Positions 23,038 to 34,900 of a DNA stretch of 64,000 nucleotides are shown piece after piece. Source of the DNA: Rosellinia necatrix (taxonomy: Eukaryota; Ascomycota; Sordariomycetes; Xylariales; Xylariaceae). The stretch covers positions 1,674,001-1,738,000 of the forward strand of contig JAGYVD010000005.1 of assembly GCA_021209875.1 (NCBI GenBank), given 5' to 3'. The translations under genes were made by a program, and so were the position numbers. Position 1 is the stretch's first letter; each line of letters starts with the position of its first letter. The notes beneath the pieces were generated by a model. It had not been told where the DNA came from. It did no database searches and worked only from the letters and a program-made list of their open reading frames with translations.

Positions 23038-25232
23038 TGTGAACACGAATTCTGGGCAGCTGGTCTCTAGATGGCATACATATATTTTATTCTAGGGTGA
23101 AGAAGGAGATCTACTTTTACATGATTAGGTGCTTGTCGCTGTCTGGCTGTTGGCCTAGACTACCCCCTCTCGTTATCTCCTCTCTCCTTCGTAAGCCTTT
23201 ACTGTCATGCGCGTTTCTTTAGGTATATCTCTTGAAATTCCACACTAAACCCAATTGAAATACAGCGAACCTGGCCCCGGCCCCGGTTGGAATCCGACCA
23301 GCCCAGAGATAAGGCGCCGTGGATGTGTTGGACAACAAATGTAGCTGAAAGCCATGTTGAGTTTGCTTGTTTGAGTAACGATCGGTCTGACGTGCACCGT
23401 ATGTAATACTTTTCTGACAAAGGTCCTCGCACCGGTTCCAGCTCCAGTAACACACGTCGACATCAGGATGAAAAGAAAAAGAACTACTTAGTGCCTATAC
23501 GCCCATGCACCCTCTGATATGGCCGGAGAGCCCCGTTTGCTTGTCCTCGTGATCGTCCCGACCGCTCTTATATTAACGGTCCCAACGCTATTGATGTATC
23601 GAAAACGGCCGATGCAGGAAACTCTCGGGTTTGGGTGGTAAACCGGTGAAATCGAGGTGGCGCTTTTACGCGAGCTGACCATCTCATCTGTCTTAGAACC
23701 CAATGCCTTAACTACCTAGTTAGTTTGAGCATCTATTATACGGCCCCCATGCCCTATTGTATAGCCCCCGCGCGCCCATACGATAGCTTAAATTCACGAC
23801 TGACTGAATATACTGTACTAAGTACTGTACTAGTGGCATACAGGATACATGAATCAGTGGCGCGCATAATATGCAATGCATGGGCGCCAAGGCCTCGAAG
23901 CATTCCCCAAACAGGCTATGTCCTTTTCCCTCGAAGACCTAAGACGAAGGGAGCAAACACCATACTACGTGTAGATAGATACACGCACGGGCTGTCAGAA
24001 CCGGTGAACATTTATTTCCCGCTGCATGGTCCTCTTCGCTTCTTATTCCCCCCCTCATAAAATCCCCATCCTCGCGGAATACCCCGGGACGACGCCATAC
24101 CATTTCCGTTCTATGTCTTAGTATCCATCCTCAACTTCTCACCATCCCTATATGTATCCTTCTTTAAACCCCCCTTCCCCCTCCCCCTTGGCGAGCACCC
24201 TGTCGCTCGAAGAGTTAGAAAGCAGGTGTATTCTTCAAATTGGCAACCACCAGCACCGTAGAGGGTCCTGATGAGTTGGTCGTAGAGCCCATAATGCACA
24301 TTATGGACATTGGACCACTGTCACAGTGCCAGGCTCCAAGCGCGCTTGGCCAGGTGACGAAATTCATGGGGATCACTCAATAGGGATGCTAACTGTGGAA
24401 ATCCCTTCAACCGGTCCCTGGTTCCGAAATACTTGAGCGGTATGGGGCCGCGTGGCTGATACTTTGGGTAAGTGGCGGCATGGTGTACCGTCATTATTAC
24501 TCTAGATTTCGTTCATCAAGACAGGGTCGTCACCATATTATAGGCTTCCACCAGCGACTTATTTTGGGAGCATAGACAAAACAACGGCACTATCCCGTAT
24601 TATACGGTGACCAGTGATGCCTTACTATGCTGTACGAATATTTCCGTATTCGCGCGATGACTTAGACCTTCTACTATACTCTCGTACGCTAGGAGAGAGC
24701 CGAGACCATACCCGTCTGTCCTCAGTCCAAGCGTCACCCTATTCGGATAATTAGATGTTATAACTATCTATTAACTATAACTAATATCTAACATCTAACG
24801 TCTGAATGCATTCGGAGCGGCGTGAATACGAACCAACTCCCAAGCCTCAACAGTGCCTTTCATTGTGGACGGCCTCAGGTATGCGATGAAGCGCCGCAAG
24901 TTACTCTGCCGAGTCCCTCTTTAAGTAGGATGCATCCTGTTGACTGTAGATCGCTCACTTACGCGGCCACTTGCTGCGGCTCATTTAGACGGATATATAT
25001 TGCTTGCGGTTGCCATTGGTCGCGTGGATGGAGGACCTCCTATCACAGCTTTGGCGACAAGTGCCGTGGGGAGGGGGAAGGCTTTCAATCACGGACCGTC
25101 TATTAAGCCGCCGGGGCAAATGCAATTTATATATACTTGTGATATTCCCAGCCCTCAGGATAGGCATCGGATTGTTGAGGTTGTCGAGACCATCTGTAAC
25201 TTCGTCTCAGAAAAGGTAGTTGCTTCAACACG
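23038..25232. promoter_or_regulatory. divergent upstream region, permease / tyrosinase
   Basis: This 2.2 kb lies between two divergent starts. I see no gene. An AT-rich patch near 24745-24800 repeats TAACTAT/ATCTAAC elements. The region just before the tyrosinase ATG has open frames, but none shows family features. Confidence 0.45.
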
Positions 25233-26882
25233 ATGACCATCGGGAGCGCCCTCTTGTGGCTCCCTTTCCTCGCCGGGGCGCGAGCGGCAGCCGTGCCGCC
25301 CTTGAATGGATATGTGTCGAAGATTGACGTGTAGGTTTCGATACTTACTCATCTGGCAGTTCCAATTAATAATATCGAACCAGTTTTCGCAATCCCGTCT
25401 ATCCGCTCGATGTAGTTGACAAGCTGGAAGAGGCTACGATGCCTAAGATCGACGCGTACATGACCGAGAAGATCGCTGCCGGTAAGAACAACAAGTGTAC
25501 ACTAGAAACAGCGGCTGTACGGAGAGAATGGCAAGTTTCGGATCCGCATGATCTCTGGGGGCCGCCGCGTTAAACTAACCCGGGTAACAGGAGCGACATG
25601 AGCGAGGCGCAGAGACAGGAATACGTCGCTGCCATCAATTGCTTGCTGAAGCTGCCGCCCAAGTCGGATAAGAAGCGGTTCCCGGGAGCTATGAGCCGAT
25701 ATGAAGATTTCGTCGCATACCATATGACACATGCTATGCAACTACACGACAACATGCATCTCTTCGGCGCCCACAAGTACTACGTCTGGCTGTTTGAAAA
25801 GGCCCTCCGGGACGAGTGCGGGTATACCGGTTACCAGCCAGTATGGGTTTTGCAGCCCAGGGGCTCATCAGGATATCGTTGCTGACAATCAAATAGTACA
25901 TGAACTATGACCGCTATGCGGAAGACCCATGGAACTCACCTCTGCTGAATGGCAATGCATCCAGCATAGGAGGCAACGGTGAACCGGAGCCATCGTATAG
26001 GGGAGTTAGCCAGCCCGGGCGAACACCAAACATCATTGCCTCGGGCGGCGGCGGCGGCTGTGTCAAAACGGGACCCTTCTCGGAGTTCGTTCCCCATTTC
26101 CTCTCTCCCCTAGCGGCCTCTATGCGTCTCCCTTACACCTCGACCCCCCCTCCCCTCCCGGCGCGTAGGCGAACACGGCTAACACGACAACAGCATGGTC
26201 GTCAGTCTCGGCCCGACCTCCATGTCGACCGGGGCCAAGATCCCCAAGAATCCGAAGTCGGACGGCACCGGCGCGAACCCGCGCTGCCTGCGGCGCGACG
26301 TGAACCGCAACGCGATCATGGGAGCCCGGGCCGACCGCGCCTTCAAGCTGATCAACGAGCACCACGACATGGACAGCTTCTACAACGAGCTCCTGGGGAC
26401 GCCGCCTCCCAAGAACGACCCCTACCCTTGGGGTGTAAGTCTCTCCCTCCCCCCTCAAACCTCCTCGTGATGTTGTTCCCCCGCAAGAAAGCAAAGCAAG
26501 CAAAAGCAGAAGGCGTCAAAGACTAACCATTTATTTGGGGAAACAAAACTAGATCCATACCGCGGGCCACTACGTCGCCGCCGTGGACCCGGGCGGCGAT
26601 CCGTTCACGTCGCCCGGGGACCCCCTCTTCTACTTCCACCACACGTCGCTCGACCGGCTCTGGTGGATCTGGCAGATGCAGGACCCGGCGAACCGCCTCT
26701 ACGCCATCCCCTTCGTCAACACGACCATGCCCATGCCCATGTCCATGAAGCGCGCGGCGGCGGCGGTAGACCCCCACAACGTCACCGTCGACATGGAGTG
26801 GCTCGGCCCGCCCATCAAGCTCTTCGAGACACACGATCAGCTGGGCGGGAACGGTGGCGCCTTTTGCTACGTCTATGTCTAG
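25233..26882 (+). CDS. secreted tyrosinase / catechol oxidase-like type 3 copper enzyme
   Basis: Six exons (25233-25330, 25384-25530, 25591-25840, 25897-26084, 26194-26434, 26553-26882) give 417 aa. An N-terminal signal peptide (LLWLPFLAGARAAA) marks it as secreted. CuA ligands are His126, His134 and His143; CuB ligands are His310, His314 and His338 in IHTAGH and FHHTSLDRLWWIWQ. Spacing matches the short fungal tyrosinases such as the AoCO4 type, which lack the C-terminal shielding domain. These oxidise phenols or catechols to quinones. The residue after the third CuA His is Lys rather than the usual Arg. Intron 2 (25531-25590) begins with GC; every other intron is GT-AG. The conserved join RREW|SDMSEAQRQ fixes that splice. 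It is convergent with the hydrolase gene. Confidence 0.92.
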
Positions 26883-27238
26883 TTTCTCGGGACCGAGGTC
26901 TGGGCGTGCGATCAATCATCTGCCGAGCGCTCTCTGCCACTCGCCAGAAAAAATGGTCGCAGACAGGTACTATAAGTCTAGGTACAGATAATGCATGAAA
27001 GTCCTTCGCCCAAATTGCCGTGCGTCACTGATAGCCCAAAAAAAAAAAAAAATGAGTGCGATGTAGAGAAGAGCTGTTGTATCTTTATTTCTATGACACA
27101 AAAAAAAAAACGAGTCCCCATTTAGATATAAGATTTTTTTAACACAGTAGTGCCTGCTTGTCACTATGTATCCGCCGATTTGGTGCGGTACGCTACGCGA
27201 ATCCCCAGGCCCAAATCTTTGCATTAGGGGGGTGAGCA
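26883..27238. other. intergenic, convergent 3' ends
   Basis: About 350 nt with several poly-A tracts (near 27040 and 27100) lie between the tyrosinase and hydrolase stops. No gene seen. Confidence 0.6.
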
Positions 27239-28471
27239 CTAGATAATTGAGGCTTGATCTTGCCGTGGAAAAGCAGAAGGATCTAAGACCGGTGAGGGCA
27301 TGTACGGAGGCGAGTGGATCATCAGAATGCGCGCCTTTGGTGCGTCGCCTTGTTCGTTTCTGGGCACTCTCAATGCCGAGCCGCCACCTTGTCGTTGGTT
27401 GATGGCCTCGGGCGCCTCTGTGCAGTACCGGTCGAGGGTTGCGGCTACAAGTCGGAAGCCGGACGATGCGCTGTCCTCGAACTTCACCATGCCAGAGTGG
27501 TCCGCGTGGATGCCCGAACGCTCGGTGTCGTCGAACGCAGGCGCGGCGCTCTCCTTTCCCACGATGTAGTCCTTGGTGTATTTTAGATCGGTCTTCTCCT
27601 GCTCCCAGAAGAAATGAATGTGGAAGTCCTTCATCAAGGGAGTGAAGTAATCTGTTATGTTCTGCAAAGTCTCGGATTCCTCCTCAAGGGCCTTGACCAG
27701 GCCCTTTTCCACCCTGCCAAATCTACTCGGCACCGCGAGCGACGTCAGCCTCTGCAGCATCAGGAGCAGGTTTGCTTTCGAGGAGCCGTGGTGGGGCGTT
27801 CCAAAGAATAACATGCCATATGTGCAAGTGAAGATCGTGTGCAAGTGGGCGAGTTTGTCGGAACTTCTTGAGTGCGCGTACGAGAGTGCCTGCAATTGTC
27901 AGCTTTCAGGGGAAATTCGCCAGAACGTGTATCGATCATACCCGTTTGACAACCAAGCCACCAAGCGAATGGCAGAGGAATATTATTGGCTTTTCTGTCA
28001 TATTCTCTAACTATATATATAAAAAATAAAAATAAAAAAGAATTCACGATGTGTCAGCGATTATTACGCTTATCTTTATAAGTCTCGGGGGCAGAGCCAA
28101 CCTTTCGATCGGCGTATAATTGCGCTACCAAGGTTTGGGCGTGATGGTGGATTCGATTTTCAGAAGGCTCGACACCCGCCAAGGTCCCAAAACTGGAATT
28201 ATAGCCCCAAACGAGGACGCGAGCATTTCTTACGTATCTCGGAAGAAAATCTGGATGGTATAGCCAACATACACCATTCTTTCTCGATGTCCAAGTTCGT
28301 AGGGCGTCGCCGTTGAGGCCGTGAACGGCCACGATACTAAGAATTTGTCAGGCACAGAGCAGCTCTCCCGAAAGGCATCGATATTGGCGGCCCTTACTCA
28401 ATTTCTGCATCATTATTAGCAGGTCGGTATACCTCTTTGATGCCACAGATCTTCTCCCCGTCCGAATGCAT
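27239..28471 (-). CDS. stand-alone alpha/beta hydrolase related to NLR N-terminal domains
   Basis: Four exons (28471-28398, 28336-28102, 28010-27942, 27889-27239) give 342 aa. The fold is the serine hydrolase type found as the N-terminal domain of many fungal NB-ARC/NACHT proteins. VAVHGLNGDALRTW forms the oxyanion-loop region and CHSLGG carries the likely nucleophile Ser118. GTPHHG follows, and GIHADHSGM holds a candidate catalytic His. The nucleophile exon is only 69 nt; its acceptor (TATATATAG) keeps phase. No NB-ARC or repeat domain follows: after the hydrolase domain there is a short Gly/Pro/Arg-rich tail and a stop. The first intron splits the Asp codon before IVAVHG exactly as in the NLR gene at 31960-35488, so the two are probably paralogs. 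Natural substrate is unknown. Confidence 0.82.
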
Positions 28472-28929
28472 CGTGTCAGTGGAGGGCGGAAAGGGGAAGA
28501 GGGAGGGGGGTTTCGAGATATCAACGGAAACGTACATTCCTTCCCCTATATCTCTATTTGAGGTATAATAACAACCAAATTTGCCTGGCCTCCTATAGGA
28601 TCCGGATGGCCACCAAGTGTGCTAAGCGCCGAGCAGCCTCCTCTGGTTTGGGGGCGTCCTCACGCATATCTGGGCGGTTAGGGGCGTGCAGCATTCGGCC
28701 CGCCCGCCAGTACATCGATACATACTTCAGTACTTAATTACATACGCATATCTTAATGTGGTGCATACATGCCTACCTACGGATCATTGTTGCTTTCTGG
28801 TAAGCGTATTAATGAACATTGGTTCTTGGGGGCTGCCGTGCAGGCGTCTCAGTACCTAGGTAACGATGAGCGAAATAGTGATAATTTGTCATTAGGAATA
28901 ATGCATATGATGGGGCGCCCTTTGATGTG
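28472..28929. promoter_or_regulatory. intergenic between P450 3' end and hydrolase start
   Basis: Both genes read leftward, so this segment holds the P450 3' UTR and the hydrolase promoter. No gene or distinctive site recognised. Confidence 0.5.
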
Positions 28930-30908
28930 CTACAAAGATTTGCTTGTGCGTATCTTACATCCATCCGCGCTTGCTAGCACCAAAGATAAGCGCTGTCGCT
29001 CTGTGCCGACAGGCGTGTTAGGCTCGTTGAGGGGAAGCTCAATGCAGGGGAAGGTCTGAAGAAGCTTTACAGTAGTGTAATACACCTCCATAAGCGCAAA
29101 ATCCTCACCCAGACATTGCCGTGGTCCGCCATTGAAAGGGAAGTATGCCCATCCAATACTCGCGAGCTCCCCAGTCTCCCATCGTTCCGGTCGGAAGAAG
29201 TCCGCATCGGCGCCATATATGTTCTGCTTTCTTGAGTTTACATACTGTGAGAACACGACGAGTTCGCCCTTTCGGACTAGTATCGGGCTGTTTCCATCAG
29301 GGCCACCACCGGTTGGGAGTATGGTAGTTCTAATAGCCTCGCGATTATTCAATGGCACCGGGGGGTATAGACGTAAAGCTTCATTCTACGAATTAGCCTA
29401 TTTCTTGGAACGGGTACGCCAAAACTTACACTCTTTTACGACACAGGCGAGGAATGGCATGTTTCGAATTTGCCCGCGAGTGGCATCCGGAGAGTCCCCC
29501 ATGATAGTTGACACTTCGTTCCGCAGTCGTTGCATGATATGGGGATGCCGTACGAGTAGTCGACTAGAATATGTCAGTAACTGTGTTCAGTGGGGATGGA
29601 GAGGTAGACGTGCAAGGTCCAAGATAGACAGCAAGCCGTCGTATCTCTACCAGCTAAAAGAACGTTAAGAAGCTGATCCCGGACTTCGGACATATCATTC
29701 GACCCTTCAACGATCTGGTCCATGAACCATGCGGTCTTATCTCCGGCACCTTGGGATTTAGAGCTTTGCCTCTCCCTAATGTAATTCTCAACAAATAAAT
29801 GCACTTTGCGACAAGCTCTCCGGAACTCGGGTGGGTTGTAGAGATAATGGAACGGGGCGATCCGAAATCGTTTAGCCAAGCCCTCCTGTGCGATATTAAA
29901 GCACTCGGCAAATTCTTGGTTAGCAGCTTCCTGGTCAATGGCCGCCCTCAGGCTGTAGACTGAGCGACCGAACAGTAATGCGGTCGCAGTGTCCAGTGTG
30001 AGGTTGAAAAAAAGAGGTTGAAGATCTACCAAGCCCGCAGCCGGAATACAGGCGATGAGATTGTCGACATGTTCACGAAAATGGTCAAGGTTCTGGTATT
30101 GAGTGCGAATAAACTGTTTTCGGAGAAGATCTCTAGAATGGCGCCACTATTGACTGTTAATGTTCTGATATGTGCTCCAGGTGACGCTACCCTTTCGAAG
30201 GGGATCTTCGAGAGGATGTTGACTTCGAATAAATTAAGCGATAATAAACGCCAAATGCCCGAAACCCGGGGATTCGGGGAAAGGTAGTCACGACTTACGG
30301 CAGGACCTTCTTGAGTGAAGATGCCTTTCCCTAGCAGGGGCCCGAACACAGCTGGACGGCATCCGAACCCATAATCTAGTCCATAAACGTCAATGTTTAG
30401 TTCGGGCCGTTCCGCCCAGCGTGGGGACAAGATGGGGGACATGCGCCGTCTCTTACCTTTGAAGTTCGTGGACAAGAGGGCCTCGACGTTACTGGGGTGC
30501 AAGATATGGAAAGCTCGTGGCCCGACCAACAAGAACTGGTACAGGTTGTTCCTGGGCTCATAGTCCTTTGCGACAGAGCACAGGAAAGCCAGAAGCCGGC
30601 CATCTGCGTTCGAGTCCCAAAGTTCCTTGATTCTGTCGATCCCCAGAGGCCACTTCTTTGGCAGTTCGGGGGGGAGCTGGCAGTTGTGCTGACGGGCTAG
30701 CTCGTTGTCCGCCTGTGATCCGTGAGCCGGTCTGGTGCGATCTCAAGATGCATTGAGGGGAGCGACAGACCTGGTATTCCCGGTACTGTCTAAGGCCAAG
30801 AAACGCCAGCCGCGAAATGCAGTAGAACAGCACTAAGACGCCGAACTGACGGGGGGAGATGAGGCCAATTGCGAACCCGTCTTTGGCGAGGGCTTCCGCC
30901 ATGGTCAT
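28930..30908 (-). CDS. cytochrome P450 monooxygenase (CYP52/CYP539-like)
   Basis: Six exons (30908-30771, 30712-30457, 30375-30299, 30146-29614, 29563-29430, 29378-28930) give 528 aa. A hydrophobic N-terminal anchor (FGVLVLFYCISRLAFL) places it on the ER. The I-helix has AGRDTT (about 322-327), the K-helix ExxR motif KESLR (379-382) is created across intron 5, and the heme loop is FNGGPRQCLG with Cys468. The overall pattern, including SWRHSRDLLRKQF-type and FRPERW segments, fits the fatty acid/alkane hydroxylase group. All joins are fixed by homology. The join at 29614/29563 requires a GC donor (TT|GCACGT); the only nearby GT gives the wrong frame. The gene is therefore either GC-AG spliced or damaged at that site. 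A second ATG at 30902 is an alternative start. Confidence 0.88.
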
Positions 30909-31959
30909 GAGGGCTGTTGCTACGGTATGGGCTCGAGTACTGGCATCCAGAACCTACCCGGCCTCGCTACTACTTATTAATATTGTTCGATGGGCACCTG
31001 AACAATGAGGTTGTTACTGTGCGAAAGCACTGCGAGTATCACTGTATTGATCGTCCATCAATCACTTCGGTGCCCGCCGACCTGCATCTACCCAGTAGCG
31101 TATAATATGGGCAGTCTTAATGCGGGCTAATAAGATGGTACCTACCTACTTACTTGAGTACGTACGTAACCTTGGGTACTATCTAAGTAGTAGTAGTAGT
31201 AGTATTAACGTCTAGTCTAGGTGTCTGACAGTGCTAGTTACATTTTAATGGTGCTTGGGTACTATCTAAGTAGTAGTAGTATTAACGTCTAGTCTAGGTG
31301 TTGGGTACTATCTAAGGCAAGTAGTGTAAGAGGCAGGTCAGGCAAGCACCTAAAGTACCTACCTACTTACACATGTATTTATAGGTTACCTGGATGTGCC
31401 CCAGGCCATGCATATCACCTCCGGCAGCATCACAAATGTTAGGCACTACTTACCAGGTACGTAAGGTCACTCAATTCGGTAGCATACATCATACATCCAA
31501 GGCTTGAACTCGGACTCATATTCATGGCCCTAGAGAAGGAGGTGCGTTATCCGCGAATGCGACAGTGGCATTCACAGAGCACCAATGGCGTGTAGCCATG
31601 AAACGCAAGGAGAACCCAACTGCATCAAGTACCAAGGTTAGAGGGGGAGTATCGACGCCTCCATGTCTGGTCCATCGTGTGCCTCAGCCGGAGTGGCTGC
31701 TCAGCTTCTCGGTCACGAGTGGATCTTTACATGCACATGCCTCCTTGAGGTAAGCTACCTCATGTAATGTATCCCGAGTGGCTGCCGTATGGCTGCCTCT
31801 TGTTTTTTTTTTTTTGGAACTTGGGGGTGCACGAAGCGCATTTGTACTTGTGTCCGGAAGCTTGGTCCGGGTCTTGCATCTTGCATCTTGGAACTTGGAT
31901 CTTCGATCTTCGATCTGTCGTCCTAGAATGCCTCATCATTCCGTCTTCGCTTGGATAAG
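30909..31959. promoter_or_regulatory. divergent promoter region, P450 / NLR, with tandem repeats
   Basis: About 1 kb separates the divergent P450 and NLR starts. It contains a tandem duplication (31172-31316, separate entry), several ACCTACCTAC runs, and a T12 tract near 31804. A CTTGGAACTTGGATCTTCGATCTTCGATCT stretch follows near 31886-31917. No protein gene seen. Confidence 0.55.
31172..31316. repeat. tandem and dispersed repeat, TAG-rich unit with TTAACGTCTAGTC core
   Basis: Two full copies (31172-31223 and 31255-31300) and a truncated third (31301-31316) share TTGGGTACTATCTAAG, then three to six TAG units, then TATTAACGTCTAGTCTAGGTG. Close relatives occur at 47510-47544 and, inverted, at 55402-55437; a diverged one lies at 36437-36462. 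Confidence 0.88.
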
Positions 31960-34900
31960 ATGCCTCCGGGCTTGATCTGTCTTTATGAGCCAAATCCGGA
32001 CGAAGGCCAACATGGAGGCGGGCTAGTTGAGTACGGGCTCATAGCAGACCTGGCTGAAATCCCCCATATCTGATCGTCTTCTTAGCATAGTCGCCGTCCA
32101 TGGCCTAAGCGAGGATTCCGTCGAGGCCTGGACAGACCCCGATATGGGAGTGAACTGGCTTCGTGACTTGTTGCCCAAGCATGCGAAAGCGGCCCGAGTT
32201 TTGACCTACGGATACGATGCTTCACCTACTCTGTTTCTCACCAACGCCGCTTCGGCTGCTATCCAGAGAAGCGCCGAATGCCTTGTCCAGGAACTTTACG
32301 CCGATAGGAGAATATCCGGGGCTCTCAAGCGACCGATAATTTTCGTCTGTCATGGCCTTGGGGGTATCGTGGTGAAGAAGAGTCTCGTGTACTCATCTAC
32401 AAGGACAGCTGCCAAGATCGACCATCTTTGGGACCAGTTTGTTTCTACCTTTGCCATTTTATTTTTTAGCACCCCACACGACCGCACGAAGAAGTCAAGC
32501 TGGTACGCGCTCGAACAGCTGTCCCGCTCTTCTCGGCAGTTCAAAGTGCTCTCTCGGGATCACCCCCTCCGCTCAACTGGAGAAGACGATGTCTTTTTCC
32601 AGTCTATAACCTCGGAATTCACTCCGATTATGAAGCAATTTCATATGTTCTTCTTTTGGGAAGAACTCCGGACAACTGCTAGCGATCGCTATGAATACAT
32701 CGTTGACCCTTCATCTGCCGTCATCGATGTGGACAACACCGAAAAGGCAGGGATTCATGCCACGCACTTGCAAATGATCCAATTTGGATCTGAAGCTATG
32801 TCTGGCTTTCGAACAGTAGTTGAAGCCATACTAAGGTACAGTCAGGATGCATATCAAGTAATACCGCACCGATGGTCCCAAGCAATCCCGGCCTTGAAAA
32901 AACTTCGGTCGAGCGAGACTTATGAATTGAGCGGTCTCGCATTTGACGTTCACTCTAAGAATCCGTTCCTCCCAAGCAAGATCAATGCCCGGCAAGCGGT
33001 AACCTCTCATTTCTGTCCTCCACAAGATGCCATACATGATTTCGTTGGTCGTAAAGACATGCTTCGCTCGCTTCACAAGGCTCTTTTCCCACATGAGAAG
33101 GGCTATTCGCCGACTCCAAGACGTAAGACTTTTGTCGTCTTTGGAATGGGGGGCTCCGGAAAGACACAACTCTGCTCAAAATTTGCAGAAGACCACAGGG
33201 CCGAGTAAGTATCGTCCTCCTGTTTACTTTCGTCCCTGACAAAGCATAGATACGCAAACACTTTTACCATTTATGCCGCATCTAGCGAAACGATAAAAGA
33301 TTCATTCTCTAAGATAGCAAGGCTTGGGGGGCTCGAAGGCACGGAGACTGCAGGACGACATTACCTATCCCAGCTCAACGACACCTGGCTCCTTATTATA
33401 GATAATGCAGATGACCCGACCCTTGACCTGCAAGATCTATTTTCGCCTGGGGATTGTGCACATATATTAGTGACTACTAGGAACCCGGATTTCCGGCAGG
33501 CAGGGTCTCTAGGGTCACTGGAGCTAAAGGGCTTGCTGGAAGATGAGGCTGTTCAACTCTTGTTAACCAAAGCCGATATCCAGAGGCCATGGGACTTAGC
33601 AACATTGGATAAAGGAAAAATTATCGCAAAAACATTAGGCTATTTAGCACTTGCCCTCATTCATGCAGGTAATTGTATTTATCGTCGAATATGCGAGCTC
33701 GGCGATTACCTCGAGTTGCACTCTGCGTCTCGAAGTATGCTACGACGCCGAAAGTCATCATCAACCCATGAATCAGAAGAAAATAATATGGTAAGAGCAG
33801 TGTATTCCACATTCGACATCTCTCTTAAGTTTTTACTTAGGGAGAAAAGTGTGAAGACACAGGATGCATCCGACTTGTTAAAGATCGTTTCTTTCTATCA
33901 TTTTGAACATATCCCTGTTGAGATATTTACCAGGGCAGTATCTAACCGGGCCAAGGCTACAAGGCCGACCTCTACCGAATCTTTCAAGTCGCGGGCGTTG
34001 AGGGCTATTACCGATCGCCTAGAACCACCCCGAACATTCCCAAGGTTTCTCAAAGACCAACACGACCAACTCGATAAATATAGGGTCACTTGGGCAATCA
34101 GCGAGTTACAGTCTTTATCGCTTATTAGCTACGATGGAAGGAACCGCACTTTCTCGATTCATCCTCTAGTGCACGCATGGGCTCGAGATTCGTTGTCAAT
34201 ATCTGAGCGAAAAATATGGGCCTCCATTGCCTTTACTACGCTGATGGAATCTATACTCCTACCCCCTGAGAGTAATCCAGAAATAGACGGCGAGTTTCAC
34301 AGGGACGTCATACCCAACATCGATTCTTGTCTCCAGGAACATGAATTGCCGATGTCGCTCGGGCTGAGTGACGCTCGTCTCGCAATGGCCAAGATATTTC
34401 AGCCAACACTTTTGCTTATCGCTCGCGAGCAAATCCTCCATTCCGCGAAGTGTGGATATGTTTTTGCGACCAGAGGTAAATTCGAAGAGGCGGCCGCCCG
34501 CCTGCGCATGGTTAAAGATAGTCTCCTACAGTTACTTGGAAGTGAGCACGATAGATCCATGACGGCAGCGTTGGGCTTAGCAGGAGTGCTATGGGGCCTT
34601 GGCAGATTAGAAGAAGCTATTGCCCTTCAATGTGAAGTTGTCAATACGAAAACGCGGCTATACGGGCCTAGCCATGAACAGACCCTGCAAGCCATGGATC
34701 AACTGGGCAAATCACACTGGCTACACGGACAATATAAAGAGGCGCTTGAAATTCAAGAGACCACAGTACAATTAGCGAAAGCTACCCTTGGCGATACACA
34801 TGCGCTTACCTTAGGGGCGTTAGATAACCTGGGGGTCACACTATCATCGTGGCATAGATATGAAGAAAGCGCACAAGCCCATCGCGAGGTGTTATCCGCC

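Noticed and set aside
26195..26503. Overlapping ORFs on both strands inside the tyrosinase region
   Set aside because: The plus frame is tyrosinase exon 5; the minus-strand frame is its antisense and has no motifs.
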